Shown: positions 52,094 through 62,125 of the stretch, piece after piece
Layout: every line of letters begins with the position of its first letter
Numbering within the stretch: the stretch's first letter is position 1
NCBI GenBank assembly: GCA_021292165.1
Contig: CM037877.1
Location: forward strand, 162,599,580-162,663,579
Direction: 5' to 3'
Length of the DNA: 64,000 nt
From: Shinisaurus crocodilurus
Taxonomy: Eukaryota > Chordata > Lepidosauria > Squamata > Shinisauridae
The notes under the pieces: generated by a model
Databases searched by the model: none
What the model saw: the letters and a program-made list of their open reading frames with translations, nothing else
What the model was told of the DNA's origin: nothing
Made by a program: the position numbers and the translations under genes

Positions 52094-52235
52094 TTATTGA
52101 TATCCTGCCTTTCCACCAAAAAATGGTGCTCAAGGCACCAACAACAATAAGACTGTGATTAAAACAAAAAACTTAATTAAAACAAATACATTTTAAACTG
52201 TGTGTGTGTATATACAGACACACACACGTGCGCAT

Positions 52236-52267
<32 letters not shown>

Positions 52268-52505
52268 TGTCCTTCCTCCCTTCATTTTAGATTGGCATAC
52301 ATGGTTTTCCCCCTCTCATCCTATTTTATCCTTATAACAATCCTGTGTGATAGGCCCACAGTAGCTGAGCAAGCCTTCTGGCTGTAACGAAGACTGTTAG
52401 TCCTATTTAGAAAAGACCAATTGAAATGAATGGGACTTAATTTGGATACAAACCAGTGTCTCCCTGGTCTGTGTGACTCTAACCACTACACCACACTGGC
52501 TCTTT
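52088..52505 (-). mobile_element. old SINE pieces with (CA)n
   Basis: TATCCTGCCTTTCCACC at the left, (CA)n at 52235-52262, TATTTTATCCTTATAACAAT then CCTGTGTGATAGG, and at the right CTCTAACCACTACACCACAC-TGGCTCT, a reversed SINE tRNA head. Diverged relative to other copies. Confidence 0.5.
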
Positions 52506-52905
52506 TGCTATTGTGCAGCTCATGCTGCTTCCCTGGATTCTTGTACACTGGTACAAGATAATATACAAGATCCTATATTTGCAACTAAGGGAGCCGAGCT
52601 TCCACTAAGGATCTGGGGGCTGGAAGTACTTAGCAAGGTATGTGTCCTGCTATTGCTGTATCCCCATAAAAAGCCTCCAGAACTGCCAGGTGGCCTCCTT
52701 CATTTCCCACCTGTGGCTGAATAGCCCTAGCTAGTCATCATTCTTAGAGCGTTTAGATTTGCAAATGCTCAACCAGAGTTTTCTCTGTAGTGTATACCTT
52801 GCATGCATTTCCCTTTTGCAAGTTAAATACCTCATCAACAAAGTCATGATAAATTAAACATCCAATGGCTTTCCCATTTCCCAAAAGAAGATCTTGTAGA
52901 TGAGG

Positions 52906-53040
52906 AACATAAGAGGCCTGCTGGATCAGACCAAAGGCCTGTCTAGTCTAGCACCTTGTTTCCCACAGTGGCCAATAAGATGCCTCTAAGAAGTCCACAA
53001 GCAGAACACGAGAGCAATTGCCTTCTCCTACTTGTATTGA
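52906..53040 (-). repeat. LINE 3' end fragment (minus)
   Basis: GGCCTGCTGGATCAGACCAA, AGGCCTGTCTAGTCTAGCA and CCCACAGTGGCCAATAAGAT, the reverse complement of the 29262-29804 LINE end. Confidence 0.65.
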
Positions 53041-54649
53041 GAGGCAGGCTGCCTCTAATCTTTTCCCACTATGGGCCTGATCCGCAACTCAGCAGCACAC
53101 ATGGCACTTTGTGACTGCTGTGCCAGTGCAGTGCATCTCGAGCCAGAGAGCTTCAGCTACTGGACAGTATATAAAGGAAATCACTCAGTTCAATCTCGGC
53201 CATGGCCAACTGCAGGCACACCTTGGGTAAGGATAGTGCAGAGAGGCCAGCTGCTGTGCCTGTGCCACAACTAGCCACACGATTGTGGAAGCAGAAGCGA
53301 GCAACAGCCCCTGGCAAAGAGCTGCAAACTTGTGGTGCCCTATTCCCTCATCAGAAGTTGTTGCATATGCTCTAATCAGTATTAAGCATCCGCACCGATT
53401 GTTTGTGGCATGGCATTGGCAGCTGGACGGTGTTTTCCCAGCCCAAGGTCTGCTTGGGGTTTGCTGGGGCTCAGCAGTATGGAGTGGGGAAGAGGATATA
53501 GTACCAATGTAGTGGAGAATTTGTATGGATTGTTCCCTGTGTTAAGAAACTGAAGCAAGACTGAAATGCTTCAAATAAGTTGGGTGTTTTTAAATAAGTT
53601 TGTTTTTACACTCATAAAAGAGCTGTCATTCCTTTTTGCCTTCTGGGATGAATCCCACTGGCTCTAGATTTCCATCTGGCCCCACTATTAGTTCTTTGGA
53701 CAGATGTTCTATTTTTTTCATCACCTGTCCTGGCACAAGCTTGGTTTTCTCTTTTCTACACACTGGAAAATATATATCTGTGCCTGACATCTGTTCCCTA
53801 TCCTCCAATGACAGGAATTATTACTTTTTTGTTTTCGAAATGCTAGTCTCTTTGGTCGATAAATTGCCCATGACATAATCTGCAAGAGCTCTCTCAGTTT
53901 CTTACTTTTGTGTAAACACTTCTAGGATAATGGTTTTCCTTACTGGTGAATCCCATATGCCTATGGATCTCTGCTTCATGGTTCCTGGCATCGTGGCCTT
54001 TTGAGAGGCATTTTTAAATTTATTTTGAGAGAGGTTTTTTTTTTAAAAAATATCTGTGTCCTAAGCTAACACAAGGACATAGGGTGGGGAAGAGCAATTT
54101 TATATACATTTCTTCTCACTGATGGACTCACTCTCCATGTCAGAAAGAGCAAAGATGTTTGGGAAATTTAAGCAGGGAAAGAGAAAAACAAAAGAGAAGT
54201 GAAAAAGTGAAAGTCAAATAATATAGAAATAGGCCATTGCCAGCTGCTTATTATTATTATTATTATTATTATTTTAAGGACAGAGGCTCTTTTCCCTGTA
54301 TGAAAGACAGAAATCAACGGGTAACGTTTTCCCCATAATTGCCTCTCTACAAAAGACTGTTCCAGATGGAAGAGTAAATAACAGTTCCCTATTTTATTGC
54401 TCCATTCCAAATAACTGTGCTCTCTTAAATCTCTAACATATAGGTCAGTAATATACAGTCTTCAGGCTCTTGCTAGACCCTATGAGAATTCCAGCCTTTA
54501 AAAAAAAAAATCTATGTAAATAAGTTTCTAATCCTCATGGTTGAAGACAAGTGCTTTGAAGGAAACAAGTAAATAGAAGCTAAAATCTGCTAAGTGTTAT
54601 GTGGTGCCATTGAGTTCAATCAGGCTTACTCCTTAGTAAGAATGTTTAG
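53041..54649. other. intron, nothing recognised
   Basis: Apart from an (ATT)n run at 54249-54273 I see no supported feature. Confidence 0.35.
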
Positions 54650-55095
54650 GATTTTTTAAATTAATTTTTTAGTGTGAATTTCACCAAAACAAACAAAACC
54701 ATATAAAAGAAAAAAAAATACAATTTTCTTACATAAAATGAAATAAATCACTTATAGCCAGTGTGGCGTAGTGGTGAGAGTGTTGGACTGGGACTCGGGA
54801 GATCCGGGTTCTAGTCCCCGCTCGGCCATGAAACTCACTGGGTGACTTTGGGCCAGTCACTGACTCTCAGCCTAACCTACCTCACAGGGTTGTTGTGAGG
54901 ATAAAATGGAGAGGAGGAGGAGGATTATGTAAGCCACCTTGGGTTCCTTGAAGGAAAAAAAGGCGGGGTATACATATAATAAATAAATAAATCACTTACA
55001 ATAGGTGTGTATGAAATGTATGTCTATAAGTATATGTAAGTATATGATGATACAGCTATCAATTGAAACAGTTATGCATAAGCTTCGGATTACAG
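54650..55095 (-). mobile_element. L1 3' UTR fragment (minus), interrupted by a SINE
   Basis: TTTAAATTAATTTTTTAGTG then CAAAACAAACAAAACCATA, and beyond the SINE TGTGTATGAAATGTATGTC and GATACAGCTATCAATTGAAA. This resembles 6720-6880 (AAAACAAAACCATGAAAAG; TATGAAATGTATGTATGTG; ATACAGCTTTCTGAGAATTA), the 3' side of the L1 there. Strongly 5'-truncated. Confidence 0.55.
54755..54984 (+). mobile_element. full-length Sauria-type SINE with 14-bp target duplication
   Basis: A complete tRNA-like head (A-box GTGGCGTAGTGGTGAGAGTG; B-box GGTTCTAGTCCCC), body (GAAACTCACTGGGTGACTTT; CCTCACAGGGTTGTTGTGAG) and 3' end (GGTTCCTTGAAGGAAAAAAA; GGCGGGGTATACATATAAT). It is flanked by AAATAAATCACTTA at 54741-54754 and again at 54985-54998. 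The family is Pol III-transcribed and moved by a LINE in trans. Confidence 0.9.
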
Positions 55096-55194
55096 CCTAA
55101 AACTCTCATATTTCTATATCTATGTATCAAATTTCCTTGGAATGAAGTGGCTTTTTGACATCTGTACACAATTTTCCAGGGTAAGAATATTATA

Positions 55195-55735
55195 GAACTT
55201 CTTCCGTGGCTGCTCCCAGGCTGTGGAACTCCCTGCTCAGGGAGGCTGGGTTTACTCCCTCTCCTGTCCTTCCACCAGCAGGCAAAGACCACTTTATTCA
55301 AGCAGGCCTTTGGTGTGTAAGCGGGTCTGTTGGTTTGGAGGCTGTTTTTATTCCGTTATTTATTTATTTATTTATTATATTTATACCCCGCCTTTTTCCC
55401 TGCAAGGAACCCAAGACGGCTTACATAATCCTCCTCCTCCTCCTCTCCATTTTATCCTCACAACAACCCTGTGAGGTAGGTTAGGCTGAGAGTCAGTGAC
55501 TGGCCCAAAGTCACCCAGTGGGTTTCATGGTCGAGCGGGGACTAGAACCCGGATCTCCCGAGTCCCCAGTCCCAACACTCTCACCACTACGCCACACTGG
55601 CTCTTATTGCTGTGTTTTTATTGTGTTTTAATGCACTGTTTTATTATTGTTTTAATCCAGTTTTGTTTATGATTGTAAGACGGCATGAATGCCATTTTTA
55701 TTGGTAGAAAGGCGGGTTACAAATCAAATCAATAA
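55195..55735 (+). mobile_element. L2-like LINE 3' end, interrupted by a SINE
   Basis: At 55206-55300 the frame reads AAPRLWNSLLREAG and KDHFIQAGLW, a decayed LINE polyprotein end. After the SINE at 55355-55605 the 3' UTR goes on (TGTGTTTTTATTGTGTTTTA; ATGATTGTAAGACGGCATG; GAAAGGCGGGTTACAAATC) to (AATA)n at about 55722-55740. Confidence 0.65.
55355..55605 (-). mobile_element. Sauria-type SINE (minus) inside an L2-like LINE
   Basis: (TTTA)n tail, ACCCCGCCTTTTTCCCTGCA, GGCTTACATAATCCTCCTCC, CCAAAGTCACCCAGTGGG, CTAGAACCCGGATCTCCCGA and CTCACCACTACGCCACACTG. Nearly complete and close to the consensus of the 54755 copy. Confidence 0.85.
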
Positions 55736-56256
55736 ATAAATATTGGGGCATCTCATGTGACATGCAAAACATGTTAATGTCATACAACTGGGTATCCAAA
55801 TTAGCAACGGCCCTCTGACACATGTTCTAACTCTCACATGGAGCTTAATGATGATGCAGCTGCCTTCACTTGCTCCAGCTGCTCTTCCCTGGACGTCTTG
55901 TTCCATCATAAGTCTTTTCTAGAGAAGCCATTACAGCGTTACAGGCATTTATGATCTCCATATTATAGAGGTGAAACTGTACCTTAACATCATGTATAAT
56001 TTAACTTTATAATACTCTATTAGCTGTATTTCATTTGGGAGATCAGCATTACTCTACTTTTACTGGGTGAGTAAAGTCACAGTAATAATTTTATCCAAAG
56101 AATATCAGCAGTCAAATTTCAAAGGTGCGTGCAGCTTCACTGTTGAAAGTTCCTACAATGCAGCTAACATGATTAACTGCTCTGTTGGGGTGTTTGAAGT
56201 CTATGGAACCAGTTGACAAGATGACCATTCATTCACACACTGTGCAAGATATATAT

Positions 56257-56972
56257 TGTGAAGGACTGCCAACCGGTCCTTTTCTCAAGACCAGAGATCA
56301 AAGGTGCAAAACTGTCAGCCTTAGCTCTGCCGCCTTGACTTGATTCTCTCAGGGCCTTGCCCTGGGTCTATACACTGGATTTAGCACTGAACCACAGAGG
56401 AACCACACACACCGTGTGGGGTAAAACCAGGAAAGTTTATTTAAGGTAAACAGATTACAATAAAAGGTGGGGAATGAGGGAAGAGGGAGAAAGGTAGGGA
56501 GACACTTTGGTACATACAAGTAGAGCTATAAAACAACAAAACTAGTTCTTTACTATATAAATACCCAGGCACTCCCTTTGTCTGGGGGTTGGCCCTCTTC
56601 TCAGAGTTTGCCTTAGCAAAACCCTACTCCCGCGAAAGCGTGCAGACAACAACAAAACCCAAAAGCCACAGCAGCAGTATAGATTGTTCCCCCCACCTCT
56701 CCTTTCAGTAGCCCAGGTGTCTTTAGCCAATCAGGATGAACTTCATCTGGGCCAGGCAGGGGAGGGGTGGCTCTTTGCCACATTTGCATGGAAATAGCTG
56801 TGGCACCAGCCATCAAAGTCATGGGAGACTCTGCAGTGTCAGAGCCCTCAGAGAAACTATGTACATTTTGCATTTCCCAGCCCCCAGCTGGGATTATACT
56901 TGTTTACACACGTCGAGAGGTGTATGTGTGTGTGTGTGTGGTGCAGGAAACTCTTGATGCTTTTTCTCCATA
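56257..56972 (-). repeat. solo LTR, subfamily B (minus), second copy
   Basis: TGTGAAGGACTGCCAACCGG to TTTTTCTCCATA, about 716 bp, almost identical by eye to 22074-22785. The right end has a CACA to CATA change. Flanks TATAT and GAGAG do not match. A (GA)n run follows at 56971-56991. Confidence 0.82.
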
Positions 56973-57140
56973 GAGAGAGAGAGAGAGAGAATTTGTGTAC
57001 CTATTTAGTGGGACCCAGCTAGCTAATCTCTGTTGTTGTTAGCTGTTCTTTGCAGTCTCTCTGACATTAAACAATATTTCTAAGGAAAAAGGAAAGTAGC
57101 ATAATTATTGCAAAATCTGTTGTTATTTTTCCCGATGCAG

Positions 57141-57449
57141 ATTTCTGTGACCAAGGCCGAGAGATCCCTGGGCTTTGCAATCCAGACGTGCTTTATTTCT
57201 CCACATTCATACTCTGATAAAATGTCAGAGTACACCATTATTGAAAACATTTGTCCTAAAGACGAATCTGTGAAATTCTACAATATCCCAATATCCCCAA
57301 AGGCGGATTTTCCCAGACCCAATGCACAAATGGACAAAAAGCGTTTTAGCTTTGTGTTCAAATCCATATTCAACACCTCCCTTCTCTTTCTGCACTGTGA
57401 GGTGACCTTATGCACAAAGAAAGAAAAAGATACTCGAGGATTGGCCAAG
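57141..57449 (+). CDS. TGFBR3: TGFBR3 exon (ZP-C half)
   Basis: The acceptor is TTTTTCCCGATGCAG|ATTTCT and the donor GCCAAG|GTCAGT. The 309 nt (103 codons) read ISVTKAERSLGFAIQTCF, YTIIENICPKDESVKFY and KKRFSFVFKSIFNTSLLF, then LHCEVTLCTKKEK. Four cysteines of the ZP-C subdomain and an NTS sequon are in the expected places. The most conserved block, IIENICPKDESVKFY, is identical to human as I remember it. Confidence 0.96.
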
Positions 57450-57517
57450 GTCAGTACATGATATGTTTACTTAAGGTTCTTTTTCCCCCTTTTGGGGGGG
57501 GGGGTAATGGACCAAAC

Positions 57518-57655
57518 TCCAGGGGTAAGCGACCTGGTGCCTTCCAGATGTTTTGGACTACAACTCCCACAATCCCTGACCATTGGCCATGCTGACTGGG
57601 GTTTATGAGAGATGTAGTTGAAAACATCTGGAGACATTAGGTTGCTTAGCCATGA
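57518..57655. mobile_element. hAT-type fold-back MITE
   Basis: CGACCTGGTGCCTTCCAGAT then GTTTTGGACTACAACTCCC pairs with GAGATGTAGTTGAAAACATC and TGGAGACATTAGGTTGCTTA. It starts about 70 bases after the donor at 57449. Confidence 0.65.
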
Positions 57656-57913
57656 ATCTCTGCCATCATACAAGTGTTTAGAATCGGTTGGAATAAATGC
57701 TGTGCCAAGGCAAGGGCTGTTGTGGACCGACTTAACATGTTGGGTTGGCACAGAGCTGTGTTTTGACTCTGATGTGATAGCATCAGTCACCATCTAGATG
57801 TGACACATCTGCATTGTGGCAGGGTGTGGCATATCATGCCAGGGTGCTGAAACTAATGTGTGTTTTTTTCTTAAGGGGAATAATTGAAAGAGAAATGAGA
57901 GAAAGGCTTCCAT

Positions 57914-58053
57914 TACACCAACCTTCCCCAAGCTGGTGCCCTCTAGATGTGTTGGATTACCGCCCCCATGATACCCAGCCAGTGTGGCAGGCTGGGGTTG
58001 ATGGGAATTGTAGTCCTATGCATCTGGTGGGCACTGGGGTGGGGGAGGCTGCT
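57914..58053. mobile_element. hAT-type fold-back MITE
   Basis: CACCAACCTTCCCCAAGCTG, GTGCCCTCTAGATGTGTTGG / TAGTCCTATGCATCTGGTGG, GCACTGGGGTGGGGGAGGCT. Confidence 0.7.
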
Positions 58054-59747
58054 TTATGCAGATGTTAGCAGATTTTATTTTTATTTTTTAGTTACCGGTA
58101 CTACGGTTAATGTTGGCAAATCAAGAAAGTGTCTCTTTCGAGAATAATCATGTGTGAAGCCACGCTTCTGGGACCATAGGCTGTTACAGGGTTGTGATTT
58201 AATATGACCAACTCAGTTTTCTGAAGGATTTTGGCTCACACAGAACAGTCTGCTTTGGGGAAAACATAACTTCTCTAGCAAGCTTTTACCCTGAGATTGT
58301 AGCTGCCAGGAAGCATTTGTTCCTCTTGCTAAGAATAGGTTGCTGCTGCAGATACAGAATACTTACTTATAATATGGTACCTTTCCTAATGGCTCCATAT
58401 GCATGTAAGGTAGGCTCATATTATTCTCCCCATACTACAGATAAGGAGCTGAGGCTGTACATTACCGTAAGTTACTTGTCCAAGGACTGCCAGTGAGTTC
58501 ATAACTGTGGTAAATTTGAACTCTGGACTTCTGAGCTCACAGCTCATTCCCCTAACCACAATGCTAACTCTCCCTAACATAGTGGCTGAAGCAATTCTGT
58601 ATAGATTATCACAGAAAGGGATGCTAAAAGTAAATAGAATGTCATTTCTTCCCCTCTATCCCCACCACAAAAAAGAACTTCTACAGGAAATTCAACTGAA
58701 AGCTCAACCATAGGTTTGACTAAAATATTTATGAATGTTTCTCCACAGTTTGCAATTAACAACAGTGGGATAATATTTATTGAGCTTTCCCAGTGAGAAC
58801 TCTTGTGGCTCTTGACAGAACCATGAATATTTTCCTCTAAATGTTTACAGGTGATAAATAGCCATTACTTTCCACTGTGGGAGTGGTCCAGATTTATCTA
58901 AGCTATTCAGTGCTCATAGCATTAGTTATAAACAATGCATTAGCATTAGTTTTCCAGATCCTGCTGAGATATAATGCTATTGTTTCTGAACCTCCATGTG
59001 TTAATTATTACATTGACCTGCCTAAGGAGGATTTTGAAAGGAAAGAAAGAAGTGTTTTAACTTGTTTTCTGTATTCCTTCTATTGCTTATCTCACATTTT
59101 CCTAGCATATTCATTTAATGGAAGCATTCCGCATATCTATATAGGGTAAAGAATATTCTTTGTTCTGAGAAAGATATTCATGTTTTTAAAAGTGGATAAG
59201 ATCACCCTTTCACAAATAAGCATACTTGGACATCAATCTTAGTGCCGGTCTAGACCTCCACCACTCTCTTTGGTCATACCATTTTGTATAATTCATCACA
59301 TGAATTGGGGCCTTGCCATTGTGAGTTTCCCTGCCTATAGTCCACAGCAATGGCATTAGCTGGGGAAACTTGTGTCGTTTCTCTGCTTCACATAGTAAGT
59401 TGTACAAGATGGCGGGTAGATGGAGGAAGCTTTCCACAGCAATGCTGAAGCAAAATCCACACCAGTATTGGCATTACGGTGAAAGGAATCTATGCAACCT
59501 TGATGCCTCGTAACTATTTTAAGTAATCTCAGTATTGAGGCAAAGTTTACATCTCGAAGTGCAGCTGTGGATGCTTCCTTGGAATATGACTCGGATGACT
59601 TGAGTTTTTGATAACGCTCTCGTTTTCTGTTCAGTAAACATCACTGAGTGCTGCTGATAAAGAGGCAGCTGTGCATCTGCTCCGATAACGTAAATGTTTT
59701 AAGTGAGTCCCTGATCTCACCAGCCACCCTTTGTCTCCATCCTGTAG
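58054..59747. other. intron, nothing recognised
   Basis: AT-rich sequence between two TGFBR3 exons without supported additional features. Confidence 0.35.
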
Positions 59748-59868
59748 TGCATCCCTCCTGATGAAGCCTGCACCTTTCTCAACGTTGATATGATCCTAGC
59801 GATGATGCGGAATAAGAAAACCTTCACCAAGCCCCTTGCTGTGATAACTCCCAAAGGGAAGCCAGAAG
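59748..59868 (+). CDS. TGFBR3: TGFBR3 exon (end of ZP domain, last exon in window)
   Basis: The acceptor is CCATCCTGTAG|TGCATC and the donor CAGAAG|GTACTG. The 121 nt read CIPPDEACTFLNVDMILAMM and RNKKTFTKPLAVITPKGKPE, phase 0 in and phase 1 out. This is the C-terminal cysteine pair and external patch of the ZP domain. The next exon should give the stalk near the membrane and the transmembrane segment; it is not found before 64000. Confidence 0.94.
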
Positions 59869-61889
59869 GTACTGAATACATTTTGAATCTATTAACAAAA
59901 GTACATTTCATTATGTGTTACAACTTGAACTGTAAAAATGTGCCTCCAGGCGCATATAGTTTCATATTCTAATGACGTTGTTGTTCCTGGGCTACAGGGG
60001 GCCATCGTCTTTGAGCACTAACATTTGTTTGCTCTTTTATCTCCCTTCCATGTTTATGAAAATACAGTTTGGCTAGGGACCAGGAAAGGAATGCATTTTG
60101 ATGCTATATAACAATATGGGATTCGTAAACATTAAATAACAGTGTGCAATTGCTTCCAGCAGTTCATTATTGTTTAGGCACCAAAAGCTGTATAATTTCT
60201 TTCTTTGTGGCTGTAAATATTTATTTAAGCATCATAATCACAGTGGAACGTCCAACGTATTGAAAATATTAAAGCCTGGTGTGCTTTTGTAAATAAAGGG
60301 GGGCAGCCACAGGGGAAATGGCTGCACCAGCCATTTAGATCGTTCATATTAAAAGATGAGAGCCTGGAAGGATTTCATTAGTTTTCTCCTGATATTTTTG
60401 TATGACTGTTTGAACCCATTTATCTTCTTTATGAAAAACTAAGTATAGGTTCACGACATTGAATTCTGTGTCCTGTAGGAAAAATATATCTCCAAAAAAA
60501 GACTTTAAAAAAATAGACAAAATGCCTAACAAGACCACTGAGGCATGAAAATGCCTGAAACCAAGACATTTGCTTACTATTTCTGTATGTTTCCTTAGCC
60601 TAGCATATTTCATTCTAAAGAAGTGAGATCACACTACTATGGAATATGGTGCCCAGAACTTTTGTATTGGGCCTCCAAGTATATCTTACCCATGCTAAGT
60701 AGTGACGGGAGAACTACTTATTTCCCCAGAAACTAAATTTGTTATTTCCTTGGAAAGAAACAAATCATCTGTGTAATCATGGATGAGAGTTCTCCTTTAA
60801 TTCGAGATCGTGTTCTGTGTATATGAGTTTTTTACGATGTGCAATAACAAATTGCATCTTGGAAGCTGTAGTTTGGAATCATGTAATGCGTCATGACATC
60901 ATGCATCACCACGTTATGTACCCCTTTCTTATTGGTTGTTTTCACATAGCCTGCCTGATAATCAAGTCTAACTCTTTTGTTTATCAGAAAGGAAACAGGT
61001 AGGTGGGGGGTTTGCCAGCTTGCCTTAACTGTTATCACATCTTCTTTGAGTTTATCAATGCCACCCCCTCCTCCCAGGAACATTTCCCCTCCATTTATTT
61101 CCCAGCCATTAAGTTTGCATATATTTCTGTCGGATTTTTAGAACTGTCAGGGAACCACAGTAACCGCAGCAGTAAGTGCTCTGAAAAGGAGCCATGAAAA
61201 GGTGGAGGAGCCAATATTTCCCATTTCTGAAGTAGCTGAAGACTCGGGAAAGTATTAAAAAGGTGGAGGGCACTGAGAAGTGTCAGTTCAACACTTAATA
61301 TCAAGAGGATTACATTGCTTAGTGGGTGCTATTGATCCCCACCACCACTTCTGGTGCACCTGCTTTTGCTGCTTTCCCCCTTTACTGGTGCTTTTCAATT
61401 GACAGCTGGGCAATTGGCCCCTGGCAACTGTATGCAGACTAGCCTATATACAGTCTCACCATGTCCATTTCCATGTATATGACCTACTCCATTTTGCTAT
61501 GACCTTTGACAGCTGAAACAGACAGCTGAAACAGACCAGGTAAGACTGTGCATATCAGACAGCCGTAAGAGTGCACTTGCCAAAGACTGGGGAAAAAATA
61601 ATTAGAAAAATTACAAACACACTTGCACAATTTTCTGGCCCCCCAAAAAATAAGAGTTGTGAACCAGTGACTGTCACTCCAAAGTGCCGCTTGGGCATCC
61701 TTGGAAGCGCTGTCACTGGTGGTGGCAAGGATGAGATCATGAAGTGTGGCAGGGGTTTTTGCCACTTTTGCCAAGCAGCTCGCTAGCCAATCCCTGCAAC
61801 CCACCATGAAATTTATCTCCCAGGTTTAGACAACACAACAACCCATCATGGATCGAACAACCCCTAGAACAAGCCATGGGTTGTCAGGG
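59869..61889. other. intron, nothing recognised; TGFBR3 membrane exon not found
   Basis: I looked for a hydrophobic stretch preceded by an acceptor in the betaglycan style (membrane segment followed by a Ser/Thr-rich tail) and did not find one. No other gene is supported. Confidence 0.4.
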
Positions 61890-62125
61890 TTTATTTATTA
61901 TATTTATACTCACCTTTTTTCCTGCCAGTAACCCAAGGCAGCTTTACATAATGCTCCTTCTCTCCATTTTATCCTCATAACAACCCTGTGAGGTAGGTTA
62001 GGTTGAGAGTCAGTGACTGACCCAAAATCACCCAGTGAGCTTCATGGCCGAGTGGGGACTAGAACCCGGATCTTCCGAGTCCCAGTCCAACACTCTAACC
62101 ACTACGCCACACTGGCTCTCATGTA
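61890..62125 (-). mobile_element. Sauria-type SINE (minus)
   Basis: TTTATTTATTATATTTATAC tail, CCCAAGGCAGCTTTACATAA, AACCCTGTGAGGTAGGTTAG, CACCCAGTGAGCTTCATGGC, GAACCCGGATCTTCCGAGTC and CTCTAACCACTACGCCACAC head. Confidence 0.85.

Larger units (their letters stand above)
18997..59868 (+). other. TGFBR3: TGFBR3 (betaglycan) gene body, ten internal coding exons
   Basis: Betaglycan is a single-pass membrane proteoglycan that presents TGF-beta (notably TGF-beta2) and inhibin to signalling receptors. The exons found are collinear with the vertebrate protein from about residue 130 to about residue 760 of roughly 850, with matching phases at every junction. First coding exons (signal peptide, start of orphan domain) are not seen in 1-18996. 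Transmembrane and cytoplasmic exons are not seen in 59869-64000. Introns in the window are about 12.0, 3.4, 7.8, 0.5, 1.4, 4.4, 1.5, 5.6 and 2.3 kb. Confidence 0.95.

Noticed and set aside
54755..54830. Possible tRNA gene (A-box and B-box like)
   Set aside because: The region cannot be folded into an intact cloverleaf with a proper acceptor stem and continues into the SINE body; it is the SINE head.
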